DNA from: Eonycteris spelaea
Taxonomy: Eukaryota; Chordata; Mammalia; Chiroptera; Pteropodidae
NCBI GenBank assembly: GCA_003508835.1
Contig: PUFA01000105.1
Coordinates: 2,108,001-2,172,000, forward strand
DNA length: 64,000 nt
Direction of reading: 5' to 3'
Under the pieces are notes generated by a model. It saw only the letters and a list, made by a program, of their open reading frames with translations, was not told the origin of the DNA and made no database searches. Positions 1 to 11,935 of this stretch are shown here, piece by piece. Each line of letters opens with the position of its first letter. Position 1 is the stretch's first letter. The position numbers and the translations under genes were made by a program.

Positions 1-275
1 CCCTTCCCCTCCCCTCCGCTCCTCTCCTGTCCCCTTCCTTCTCATTTCTCACTTTCCCTTCCCTTCCCTCTCTTCCTCTCCTGCTTTCTCTCTCCCTCTC
101 TTCCTCCTCCTCTTCTTTATTGTCTTTCTTCCTCTTCCCATCTCTTGTCTTCCCTTCTCAGTTCTCTTCCTTTTCACTCTCTCTTCTCTCTCCTCTTTCC
201 CTCTCTCATCTATTTCAATTTCTCTACCTCTGTCTCCCCTCTTTCCCTCTCTTCCTCAATTTTTCCCTCCCATGG
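1..275. repeat. Pyrimidine-rich low-complexity tract
   Basis: Almost entirely C and T on the plus strand, in irregular CCCTT, TCTCC and CTCTT units rather than a clean microsatellite. It runs off the left edge. The open frame across it is only the stop-poor reading of a polypyrimidine tract. Confidence 0.9.
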
Positions 276-749
276 GGTAGGTTTTTTATAACTCTGACTT
301 TTCCCAATTAACACCTACAATGGGCCAGGCATTGTCCTGGGTACTAAGCACACAGACTACTGACTCAGTTCATACTTCCTTCTTTCTTATTCTAGTAAAC
401 TTCCTCTCTTCTTGAATCCTGAGCTAAAAGCCTTCTGTGAGAGCTTCTCCAACTTCCTCCAGACAGAAATACTTACTTTTTACTTTTGTGGAAGGAACAT
501 AATATAGTATTTAGGTACGATGAAATGGTATGGGTGTAAATGAAGTTGGAGGTAGCATGATGTGTGTTCCTGTCATAAAGACAACGAGTATAATTTTGTG
601 GTAGCAGATTTGCAAATGGGATATGTCAAACATGGACAAGTAAAAGCTGACTGGGATCAAACCCATAGCTCCTCAGACTTCCTATCATCTACCATAAAAT
701 GCAACATGTGAGCATGTAATACCTGTGAAGGGTGTAAGTCAGAGAATCC
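276..749. other. Mostly unassigned sequence with a possible L2/MIR scrap
   Basis: Around 305-350 the words GGGCCAGGCATTGTCCTGG and ACTAAGCAC resemble the antisense 3' end of L2 or MIR. The piece is short and cut off by the pyrimidine tract. Nothing else is recognised. Confidence 0.35.
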
Positions 750-885
750 AGATATCCTCGCTCAGGTCTTGGCTCTGTCCCTTACAGTTATTTAATGCTG
801 GGCAATGGATCTTTTTCCCCCTTTGAATCTGAACTTCTGTACATCTGTATTCTGAACATCTGTAAAACCAATAAAATGTCTATGA
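750..885 (+). repeat. MIR-like SINE fragment
   Basis: Order of words matches the MIR core: TCTTGGCTCTGTCCCTTAC, then GGGCAA, then a degraded CATCTGTAAAA segment. It is heavily diverged. MIRs are ancient tRNA-derived SINEs mobilised by L2 in early mammals. Confidence 0.45.
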
Positions 886-1590
886 ATTAGACAGCCCCTA
901 ACGTCCCTTGCCCTTAAAAATTCTATGACTTAAGTAAGGAATCTTAAATGCCCCCAAGAGAGTAAATCGTGGTAGTTTATCCACTTCTATCTTGTAAACT
1001 ATTCGTGTCCAAATATCAACAATGTTCAAGTATACCTGATTTTGTAAAGTTGTTTTGCTTATTAGTGTCTGGCTCTGGTAGGGAAGATTTTGTTTTGATT
1101 GAGTTCTGTTCCTGTCGCCTCATACTATGCTCGAAAAACAATGCAAGAGTTTGAAATGAAGTGAGATGAGGATAAATATTGTCCTCACAGCAATGGTAGC
1201 CAAAGTTCAGCAAGTAGAGAGTGGGATAATGGCCCATTTTCCTCTTTTGTGTAAGCAATGGTGGTAGCCAAAGGTATTCTGTTGAATTTTTCCTGTATAC
1301 ACTGTGTATCATTGTGTGTGCTGCGCAGGCCAAATTTTACAAAGTACGCCAAGTGGAATTTCACACCAGGTTTGGAGGAAGGGGAGAGACAACAAAGTAA
1401 ATTTACTTCCTCTCCCTGCACCCTATTTCCACCCTCTACCAAACAACAGAGAAGACTCAGACGGAACATTTTCAATGGACTAAAACTCTGGGTTGCCAAG
1501 CAGATGAATCAAATATCAAGTTAGGATTCTTGCCATGTGTCCCGGCAAGAACTCCAGGCAGCTGTAATCAACGCCCTTGATCCACACAAC
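886..1590. other. No recognised feature
   Basis: Unique-looking AT-rich sequence. Overlapping short open frames occur on both strands around 970-1520 but show no codon pattern, domain or splice context to support them. Confidence 0.5.
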
Positions 1591-1610
1591 AGAGAGAGAG
1601 AGAGAGAGAG
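1591..1610. repeat. (AG)n microsatellite
   Basis: Ten uninterrupted AG units. Confidence 0.95.
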
Positions 1611-2958
1611 GAGTCTGGAGAGAGTCTGTGTTCCTGCCCACATTATGAGTGACCGAAACACTCATAATGACTAATGGCCCAGCTCCGGGTATCCTGCCAT
1701 CTCATGGCACACCTGTAAACAGGGCCTTGAGTACTACCAGCTTTGCTGCTGATTCTCAGAAAATGTCTAGGGACTGACATGATGGAAAAGGACTCACAAT
1801 TTCAATGGGCAGGAGATTGGGAAGGAACTAAGCCTAACTACAGAATCGTGTCAGGAAAAGTCGGTGCAGGAAAAAGATAGAGGAGAGCCAGCAAAGGAAA
1901 AAGGAGCTCGGACAGCTGCAGAGGTTAAGAATCATTGTTTAAAAAGGAAGATTTGGCATAAATCGAGCCAATGAAAAGATGGACCATGGAGCAACTGAAA
2001 ATACGGAGTGGATTACTTATGCTCTGTGCCTCAATTTCCTGATCCTAAAAATGGTACCTACGTGAGCGGGTTGCTACTAAGATGGAGGGAGGTCATGCAA
2101 ATCAATTAGCATTACACTTATTAAGTATTCGAGGAATGTAAATCATTGTTATTAATGTGATAATAAGGCTGGGCGATTATTTCATGAGCAATTTCAGAAA
2201 AAAATATATAGTTATTTAGGACAAAAACAGTGGCAGAATATGGAAATGAGGGGTATAATCATCTTAAATACAGAAGACAGTATGGGGATGAACCCTAGGT
2301 TAATAATGAAGTATAAAAAAATTGATAAATATAGTGAAGTTAATTTTGTCTCGCTTTGACATAGGGAAGTGAAAAAATGGAAAGTAGAAGCAAATCGAAC
2401 AACTTAATATTCTTAAACTGAGGATTTACAAATAAACTTTAAAAGAAATCTAAGCAGGTGTCAGAGCTGCTATAGAAAAAAAATATGGAGATAAATGCCA
2501 AAGAGAACAGGGAAATCCTGGAAACTTCTATTAGTCTGCGTAACTTCCTTCCCAATTATACTCATGGAAGATGTATTAGTAGAACAATTTGTAAACAGCT
2601 TGATATATTCCATATTTGACCAATCTCAGGTAGTGTTCTGTTTGTTTGTTCATTGTTTGTTTGTTTTTTTAAGCCAGGTCATCATTGTCCTCACCAGAGA
2701 TCCTGGTATCTTTCTGTGAGAAAATTCCAATGAGTTGTGGAGATAGAGATTCTCTGGCAGAATCCACTGGCTGCCTTCAGACGAGAGCACAGCTTCTCCA
2801 GACTGAGTAAACTGTCTCCTTTAAATGAACTAAAAATTGAGTTTCATTATGAAATGGATCTCCATGGTGCAGTAAATAGTAAATTGTTAAATGAGATGTT
2901 GTCTTCATGAGACCTTTAGATGTCTGTTTGAAAAAAAAATGATCAAAATACGCATGAG
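1611..2958. other. No recognised feature
   Basis: AT-rich sequence with a short TTTG-type stretch near 2641-2665. I see no gene, transposon end or RNA gene in it. Confidence 0.5.
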
Positions 2959-3021
2959 CACACACAAACACACACACACACACTTTGAGTAGAAACATCC
3001 TAGAACACTGTGTGTGTGTGT
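2959..3021. repeat. (CA)n facing (TG)n, imperfect inverted pair
   Basis: A CA run (2959-2983, one AAA interruption) is followed after 24 bases by a TG run (3008-3021). The two halves are reverse complements, so the interval can pair as a hairpin in single-stranded DNA or RNA. Confidence 0.85.
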
Positions 3022-6000
3022 ATAACCAAACACGTACAAATATACATATCACAATACGAGTTCTTTTTGCTGCTTTTGAAAAGAAATAGAAAGTTGGAGG
3101 GAAAACGAAGAAGAAATTGTGGAAATTAGAACATTGGGAATACGTGCTCGCCAATCTCTGCACCTGTAAATAATGATGAGAAATAATCTGATAATGGAGC
3201 TCAGTAAACCTGTTCTACTCGGAAGGCGACTTGCAGATGAGACCGAATGTGAAAATGAGCCGTAGTCCATATCTTTATGAAGTCGTGGTGTGTCAAAATA
3301 TCCTGGATGTTATTCAGAATGTCAGTTTAAATACTACATATTTTCGAGATACTGAATTCATTGACATCAATATATTTACTTCATGGCTGATTTGACTCTT
3401 GGTCCTTTGATAGCTGAGACTCCTCAATTTTTTTTTTTTTTTACTATGTGAAAATTTCCTTTTATCCTGATATAAAACCTTTAATTTACGTCTTTTTATA
3501 TTCCATTCTTTTGTAATAAGTAACAGGGTCTCTCATAGGCTTTCTATGCAGTTAATTCTTATAGAGAAAAAGAACCGTAATATTGAAAAAGAAATCCTTT
3601 TCACTTAAGGAATGATAGGAAAACGTCATTTATGTATGTGCAAAATTTACTTGAGGAGATAAAAAAGCATTTACATACAAAATACTGCCCCATTTGATCC
3701 TAAAAGTGTGTGAAAAGCAAGACTGTCCTTCGTTTATCAACCTGCCCATTACCATGCTCTGTATTTTTTTAAAGTGTTACATCGCAAAATGTATGCCCAT
3801 TGCAGAATCCAATAGAAAACCTTAGCTAAGCTATGGAAGGAGCCTTGAATACACTTCATGTGACATTAAAACAGTTCAGTGGATCAGACAAACAGATTCA
3901 AGAGGGATAGTTGTATCTGAGAAACTCTCTCACCTCATTTTTCCTTGAGGCACCAAGCCCATTCCCACCCATAAGGAATCCGCAAAAGAAAAGTTAGCAG
4001 TTTATAGAAACGTACAACACTTTGAAAAATACTTTAACAGTCACAATCGCTTAAACAAATATTTCACGGGAGGATTAAGTCTCTTACTCTGGTGTTATGC
4101 ACACACTTTTTCTAAGAGAAGATATGTGTTATTAGGCTTCCCCCATCCCCCACTTAGAATAGTTTTCTATTGTGGATAGAATTCAAACAAGTGGTCCATA
4201 TATTAACACTTGTAGACTGGAGATTCAAGATTAACTATTTGAAATGAAACTTAATGAAAAGATAGAGACTTGAAAAAAAATAAATGTAAATTAGATCATC
4301 AGTAATGGGATAAAACGAGAGTGAAGAGTTTAGGGGTAGGCAATGAAAAATGTAGGGACGATTAGGTGGTGCCAGAGAGATCAGAATAGCCTAATTTCTT
4401 TTTAATCTAGCTGAAAAAGTAGGTAGCATATGAATTACATTTACAAATAACACTGAATTAAGGGGTATTGAAAACCCCAAAAGTTTGCATTTTGATTTCC
4501 TCTTAAACTAACTTTGCAGACAAATTAAAAGCGCTGTTTGAATAATTTACATATGACTAATCTAATTTCCGACAACTGAGAAACAATCTTTTCCCACAGA
4601 CATTCTCAGTTCTCTGAGTTTCTTCTGCTGTGTCTCCAACTGATCGTGGGAATTTATCCCAAATGATGTGGAAATCGCCAAACCAGGAGATTTCTGATAA
4701 GCACCTTTGAAAAGCAAATTCAAATCTAAGACCACAGAAGTTACAAAAATGTATCTAAATCTAAACCACATATAGATAGAAATTTTGATTCATTCAGAGA
4801 GATGCAAATTAAACTTGAATATAGGCTATAATTTAAATTTGTGTAAACATCCGTATAGTAAAGAAACTCTAGTTGCCTACTAGCCTAAGCTTAAGTTCAC
4901 ATAAGTCATTAAGCAGCTAGTCAACATCAACCACAAGATGAAAACACCCAGTTAATGCAGATTACACAGAAGGCCTCTTGGCAGACTAATTAGGTATTTA
5001 GATAGGTGCAGCTGGGTGTTTATTCCCATTCTTAGCTGTATCACATTCGCAAATACCAAAAGAAACTGCATGCCGTTAGATCTAAATTCATCATTTCACA
5101 AGAAAATCTCCAACAGAACCTAACACGTTCATTGTCACATACAGCATCCTCGTAAAGTCAACATGAGCTCAATCAAAATGGTTCACAAAAAAATTTTAAA
5201 TATCTTACATGCTTGTGCCTGATTAGCCAAAATCTAGTGATGCTGATTCCACTAAATCAATATATGTATCAGAGAATTTGAATCTCAAACAACTACTGAA
5301 AAAAAAAAAACAACTCATTTTGAAACAGAAATTGCATTATTTCCTCAATGCTACTAACGAATACAATGTTTTTGATTACCATTAATGTTTTCATTTCCCA
5401 AAGGCTAGCTTTGCCATATAAAAAACAAAATAAGGTCAAACCTCAATGATCTAAAAACCTTTATATTTCTAACTTGTTTACCATCATCTAAGTCACTTCC
5501 AGGCTTAAGGAATAACAGCTTTCCTTCAACTCACCTTTCGGCTTGCAGGAATTTTCATTAGCTTATAAAACAAATTAATCTTCCACCAAAACTTACAAAC
5601 TTTAGTATAAAATGGTTTATCAAGGATTGAGAAAAGCTTTGTAAAGTTGTCAGCGGATGCAGTTTTTGGTAACTCTGAGAAACAGTTGGCTTTCTATTCC
5701 TTCTCCCAGGGAACCTTCACTCTCTCAGAGTCCCATCATTCATGCCGTTCCTGATTGCTAGAAACTTTCAATCTCTCATCAACCTTTTCAATCAGTCACT
5801 CTTTTCAAAATTAAGCAAAGTGCTCCCCATTTCTCTAGGGAACTTCTCTCTACATTTCCAGGAGATAACTATTTAATTCAATAAGCAAATCTGTACTAAA
5901 CAGATGCATTTGCATTTAAATAGTAGCTTTGGTAGGCAATGTTATAAGTCAAAAGAAGGATGGTAGAACAGCCACAGCCAGAATCTTGCTTGGGATTGCA

Positions 6001-6244
6001 AGCTCATCTGGCAAGTGTTTTTCAAATTTGACATTTAGTCTGTCTCTTAAGGGTCACCACTCTCTGCAATGAGTCCCAGCAGCATGTCCTAAAGCAAAAT
6101 ACTTTGAAGTATAATGGTGGTAAGTTTCAATGGATTTCACACGATAGACACTTACTCAGGGAGTTATTTCACTGGATACTTAAAAAAGAAATCTTTCTTG
6201 TTCAAAAATTGAATCACTATTGTTTGGTAACATGTGACAGATTT
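3022..6244. other. No recognised feature
   Basis: Long AT-rich stretch with a T run at about 3427-3441 and an A run near 5300. No repeat family, gene or RNA was recognised. It may hold repeats too diverged to recognise by eye. Confidence 0.4.
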
Positions 6245-6295
6245 TCTCTCTCTCTCTCTCCCTTTCCATCCTTTCTCTCCCTCTCTCTCTCCTCC
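6245..6295. repeat. (CT)n-rich tract
   Basis: Two CT blocks separated by a CCTTTCCATCCTT interruption. Confidence 0.9.
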
Positions 6296-7689
6296 ATCAC
6301 GACCCATTCTCAGCACTGGCATCCTGGCTATTTTCATGCTGTTTTACATAATTGGTCTCTGAGTCGATGAAGCTGCCACCTGTTCACAGATATAACAAAT
6401 CACTCTCCTTAGAGAGCATGATTTAACGGAGTCATGATGGGATAATGAGTTTGGACAGCAGGTTCACATCTGTAAAAACATATATTCACCTCCTACGCTC
6501 AGTCTGATAATTTCTCATAATAGAATGAGTTATATTTAAATGATAACAATGTAATTATCTTGATCTTATTTTGATTTTAGGTAATTCTTCCATTTTCTAC
6601 TTTCCACTTTTACTCTTCCCATTTACCTCACTTCCACTGAGAATATGTTATGTCCAGATTATCCAATCAAAAGCAAACATCGCTCACCCTAAAGACAGCT
6701 TTCAATATGGGATCAAATAATCAGGGTATCACATTTCTGGACCTTAGTTTGTCTTACTTAGCTCAAAGAATTCAGAGCTCGCAAAATAGTAGTTTTCTTT
6801 ATTTTTAATATATTGGAGTCATTGAACAACACGGGTAATCAACGTTAGCACATAGCTGAAATGTACTGGGTCTTTTCATTTTAAAGTGCTTAAAAGATTT
6901 TAAAGGATTAACTGTAATTATATTATACAACTAGAGTAATTGATGAAAGAAAATCTCATAGCAGAGGGCTATTTCTAATCATGTTTATGGGCTCATGGTA
7001 ATCACTATCTTCTGTAAACAAGCATCTGAAGAAAATTTACAGTGTCCTCAGATTGAAAAACTTGGTGTCTAAGTAGTTTTACTTAAAATAAGTGATTAAA
7101 GAACTAATTCAACCAGACTTTACTATATCAAGAATATTACTGTATTTTGTATTGGAAACATTCCCAATGCTATTTGTAAACTACATATTAGAAAAGGGGA
7201 ATCTTTAATATGACAGTGAAGTGACTATGTAAAAAAAAAATTAAAGAAAGACATCTAACAAAAAATTATATATATATATATGCAAATTTCCACATGTTGT
7301 AATATCATCCTAATTCTTGATTCCTAAAAATGAGGACATTTTCACCAAAACTCAGAAAGATGGAAGAAATGTCTAACAACTTCTTCCATTACCATAGCTA
7401 ATTTAACAAGTGACAATTTATTTCTCCTCCTAAAATACCCAACTTTTATAATAATCATCATGTTTTTATGACATAAGTATTTATGAAAAAACATATATGT
7501 ATTATGTTTATAAACATATATAATGCATAATGTTAGTTCATTCTCTAATGTAGATATTTAATCTTACAAAGTATGTTCCACTTATGAGTCTTTACAGTTT
7601 TAAAATTAGAAAGTCCCCAAGATATTATATAAGCTAAATCTTTCATTTTACAGATAAGCAAATTGAAATCCCATGCAAACCATAAACCA
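6296..7689. other. No recognised feature; short (TA)n
   Basis: AT-rich DNA containing a (TA)n run at about 7268-7282 and a weak MIR-like word (CATTTTACAGATAAGCAAA) near 7644. No other structure was recognised. Confidence 0.45.
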
Positions 7690-7808
7690 GAGTGGTGGTC
7701 CATGACAGCAGAAACCAAGTCCGTTTGGTTAATTCTTACATCTCCAGGGTTTTACAAAGTACCAGTCAGGCATTCAATACATATTTGTTAGATGAATACA
7801 TGAGTGAA
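7690..7808 (+). repeat. L2 LINE 3' end
   Basis: Words in the order expected of the L2 3' terminus: GGTCCATGACAGCAGAAACC, then TCTCCAGGG, then CAATACATATTTGTTAGATG and ATGAGTG. L2 is an extinct mammalian CR1-type LINE. It faces a minus-strand L2 beginning about 80 bases downstream. Confidence 0.7.
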
Positions 7809-7889
7809 AACCAAGACATGAAAACCAGGACTCCCCTATATCCCTACAGCACTTAGATTTTCACAAGCAACATCTCTGTGATCCTTAGC

Positions 7890-8480
7890 GAATTCAGTTC
7901 AATAATTACTGAGAACTTTCTGTCTATAGGGGATGCAAGACAGTATGGAGAAAGCAATTTGTTTAAATGAATTTTATAACCCCTGCCTTGATGTAATTGG
8001 TTATGTACAGTTCACTCTAATATCATTGCAATAAGGTAATTATTCAAAGATAGTTATGAAAACTGAGAAGGAAGAAGTTACTTTTTACCGGTGGTATTTA
8101 GAAGGTCTTTGTCTATAAAGTGGTATTTGGCTTAGGCCTTGAAATATTGTTAGAAAATCAAATAACGGACTGTTAGAAAGGTTCAAGAATGTTCTAGGGA
8201 GGACAGATTTGAAGAAAAACACAAAAGCAGGAAAAGGCATCACTGTTTTGGTAATGATGGGTGGTTGACAGGAGTGTAGGATATGAAAGTAGTTATAAAA
8301 AAGCCTGGAAAAGACTGGGGGGAGCCAGATTGCGATGGGCTTAATGCAGCGGTCAGTGAGAAAGAAGCCTTCGGTCAAGGGTGTAACTTACTAAAGAGCT
8401 ATCGAGGTTGTTTTGGCTTCAGTGCCCAGAAGAAAGGAAAGATCAGATCTATTCCTTCAGGATCCTTAGGTAAGGGGCTG
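7890..8480 (-). repeat. L2 LINE 3' region, antisense
   Basis: From the left it reads like the reverse complement of the L2 tail (AATTACTGAGAACTTTCTGT, then CCCCTGCCTTGATG). It continues with the antisense L2 words GAATGTTCTAGGGA, AAAAGCAGGAAAAGGC and GATGGGCTTAATGC. The short open frames across 8085-8564 are fortuitous. Confidence 0.65.
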
Positions 8481-11400
8481 AATTATGTGTTAGATTATAC
8501 AGATATAATAAATACTTCCAAATGTGTGTATCTGGACGTAATAATTTTATTCATTATAAAATGACTACTTGTAGCATGGAGGTAGGAGAGAGACATATGT
8601 GGGTGGATGTGAGCAGTCGAAAGGAGAGGAAATGGAGAAATAGATTTTATATTTTGAGGACACTTACTGTTTTGAGAAAATAAATGTTATACTTTCTATA
8701 AATGCTTTCAGTATTGAAGATTTTTTTTTGAGATATAAATGCAGTCTCCCTGGGAGAATAGAAGAAATAATTGAAATTAAAATAAGACACAATGCAAAGA
8801 ACCTGATATTATATAGAATGTTTGACCTGCGCTCCCTGCCCCAATCCTGACTACCTACCTGTAAGAACCACAGCACCTGTGCACCTTCAGCTGCGTCATG
8901 GTCCAGTCCAGGTAGCACCAGATGTTAACATCTGCTAGGTTATTCCCAATCATACAAATACACATCTAAAAGTATGTTGTTTTGTTTTAATACTAAAGTG
9001 ATTGCAAACTCTTAATTTATTCCATTGGAAGACATTAGGAAAAAATATAGGCTTACATTTGGCGAAACTTTTAAATATCGGCAAACTCTAGTTTAAACAA
9101 TGTTGTCAGAATCCAATGGCACTAACAGTTAGACAAACTAAACAGAGTAGGTATTACTGTTGACACCTTCCTTATGTTTACAGTATGTCCCAAACCTTGT
9201 AAGCTAAAATTGAAACATATAAGGCCAGTTAAAATGGATCTCAAGTTTCGATTTCTCAATTTTGATTAAGCATATGCGTGGAATGTTACCTCTTCTTATA
9301 AACAAATGTATGCAAAAAAATCATTATTGTTTTAGCATAAAGAAAGCAAAATTTACAAATTACCTTTTCCTTTCTGCTGGCATCCCAGGAATCTCCCACT
9401 GAGATTTAAACTCAGGACCTCCAGAGAACAGATGGTGAAGATCTTATCTTCTTGCTGATCACAGCATGGGGCAGCGTAACCTGGTCCGATGATAACAGTC
9501 ACTTGAAATATAATGCTTCTTTTAGTCTTCCATTTTCCTCTTTGTTCAGATAAATGCTTTATTTTTATCAACAATAAATATTTTATTTCTATTTGGCCTG
9601 CCTTCACAAACCAACCTGGAGCACATAAAACCAATAGAAATGATCTCTTCTGTTAGATTTAGGTTTGGCTGGTACTATGTAATCAGTAACGCACATTTTT
9701 TCCTTCTAGTATTTTTCATCAAGTGGATTTACTTCAAGGTGCATGTGTATGTTTTGCTGAGGAAAAAATAAACGGAATAAATCTCCGGAGAAAGAAAATG
9801 GAGAAGGACAAGATAGATGCTATCTAAATAGTCCTCATTTCAACAGGTAAATAATGACCCTGATAAGACATTATAATGGGTTTTTTCTTCCCTTTATTTC
9901 CTCAGACTTATATGGATGTCTCATGCTGATTTAGGTCAGAGAATGGGTATTTAAATGGTACTAGCATTTCTCTTATTTCTTTCTCAAATACATATATCTA
10001 CATTCATATACACAGGTACATATTTTAAACTTGGTAACAGAGGCTTCTTATACAAGGTAGAGGATTTGAGAACACAATAGAATAGAAGCAAAGAACTATG
10101 ACAACAATGACCATATGACTTTATTATCATGTTATTAATATTTGGCCCAATTTACAGCTTATTTATAGTATGCTTGAAAGGAAGCTTTAAGACATAAAAA
10201 GGTGAGAAAGAAAAAATCAAAAGAAGTCTTTGGAGCGTACCACATACCAGAAAGCACATTATTTTTAACTCATGGTCTAAGGAATAACACGTTGTGAATG
10301 CTCCATCGAGGATAGGAGACAAATATCAAAGTAAGCATTTAAACAATAATTTTCATTAAGCTAACTCAAAGACTTGATAGATCAGAAAGTATTTTCAAAT
10401 ACGTTAGAGCATGCTCAGGAATGTGGTACCTGGCTCAAACTGGGAGATGAGGAAGCTAAATTGACATTCAAAGAGACGATGGAGAACAGGGAGCAATAGA
10501 CAAATGATATGGATAACAAGACATAACTTTTGATTTGTTTGTTCTTAGAACATTTGATGAGATTACCCAGTCTCCATTAGCTATTTCTAAAAGAAACAAT
10601 TTAAGCAGTAACTGGGTACTTCAAAAAAGGAAAACAGGTTTATAATTTGCCCTTGCTACACACTATTGTGGTCAGCATTGGTCAAGTGACCTTGGTGACA
10701 TATGTTTCATTCATGATGTATTAGAAACAATTTATGGACTCATATCCAGAGAAAATCATTGCTGACGGTTAGCTACAGCTCTCTCTCTTCTTCTTTTTTA
10801 GTTTCACTTTGGATAATTAAGATAAGTGGATCTACATATTAGACATTTTTGTGAAAAAGAGCTATTTGACAAAAATAAATCATAAACTTTTCTAAATTAA
10901 TAAAGACCTCCTTATAGATGCTATTGTATGGTAGAGATACTGTGTTTCAGAGTAAGTGACTTTTACCAGACATAATAATTTTAAGACTTTTTAAGTGTCA
11001 AATTTTAAATTCATGAATTTTATGTGTTTAAAATTAATTCATAATTGAATTAATAGTTTAAAACCCTATGAATAACACAGCAGCTTTGGAAACTTCTATT
11101 TCTATTTTATCTACAGAAGAGTTGAATTCTCCTTCGCCTAAAATCTGACTTCATAAAACTTTCAACATTGCCTTACAATGTACATATCACATCAAAATGT
11201 TGAGAGCAAAAATTCTTGTTTCAATATTGAATGTCAACTATCACTGAAAAGTTGAAAAGCATTAAAAATAAATAAAAACAGAAGATCCTTCTGTACTTAA
11301 AAAAAAGCATATTAAAATCACACTCGAATTTTAACTAAAGAAAAAGCCATAAATATTGATGACATCAGGATAGGAAGTGACTGTAAAGCAGATAATTTGG

Positions 11401-11683
11401 TTTAAGAAGTCACACGGGTCAAAATGATTTATACAGATAGCATATAACAGATAAGGCGGAGCATAACTCCTGTATAAAACAAATGCCTACTGTTGTCACA
11501 GCTGAGAGAGTGACCTTTTCAACTTTTTCAGGCTCCACCTTGGTGAATTATTGGCGATTTCCTCACAGTTGGGAAGGCATCCTCGGCACAGGGCGCAGGG
11601 TGCTTTCTCCCTCTCTATCTGTGTACACAGTATCTAAATAAAAACAAGACTATTGCCGAGTTGAACGTTTTGCTGTGCAAAGC
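8481..11683. other. No recognised feature, one tRNA T-arm-like spot
   Basis: AT-rich DNA without a recognised repeat. On the minus strand, about 9385-9410 forms a perfect five-pair stem with a seven-base loop after GGTC, like a tRNA T arm. The rest of a cloverleaf is not evident. The stop-free minus frame around it (9353-9634) ends beside a good splice-donor word (AAAAG/GTAATT), but no protein family is recognised. Confidence 0.35.
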
Positions 11684-11691
11684 ACAGTTTT

Positions 11692-11723
<32 letters not shown>

Positions 11724-11725
11724 CT

Positions 11726-11760
<35 letters not shown>
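11684..11760. repeat. (TTTTG)n followed by poly(T)33
   Basis: Several TTTTG units, a short TTTCTGG break, then 33 T at 11728-11760. On the minus strand this reads as a long A tail with a downstream CAAAA array, the usual look of a retroposon 3' end. Confidence 0.85.
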
Positions 11761-11762
<2 letters not shown>

Positions 11763-11935
11763 CAGGACGTCTTTTTAACCAAAATCTAGACTCTCTGCGT
11801 GGCAACCGTAACACTAGAGCAGTTTCTGGGAAGTGCCCTAGAAATGCTCTGGTCAGTTGTGCTCGGTCGGTGGAGGACCCTGGCGGATGATCATGGGAAA
11901 GGACTGCGAACAAAGACCATTAGAGCGAAACCACT
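11761..11935 (-). other. Possible A-tailed retrocopy, source unknown
   Basis: About 175 bases lie between the long T tract and a repeat of CTGTGCAA that also occurs left of the T tract (11673-11680 and 11936-11943). This suggests a minus-strand insertion with a poly(A) tail. The body keeps several CpGs (CTCGGTCGG, GCGTGGCAACCG) in an AT-rich setting. I do not recognise it as a known SINE, U6, 7SK or Y RNA. The duplication does not abut the tail exactly, so the insertion model is tentative. Confidence 0.35.

Noticed and set aside
1..311. Open frame rich in S, F, L and P at the left edge
   Set aside because: It is the translation of a polypyrimidine tract.
2141..2300. Possible bacterial-style promoter or operon signals
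   Set aside because: Composition, repeat content and lack of long frames show nuclear mammalian DNA, so such motifs have no meaning here.
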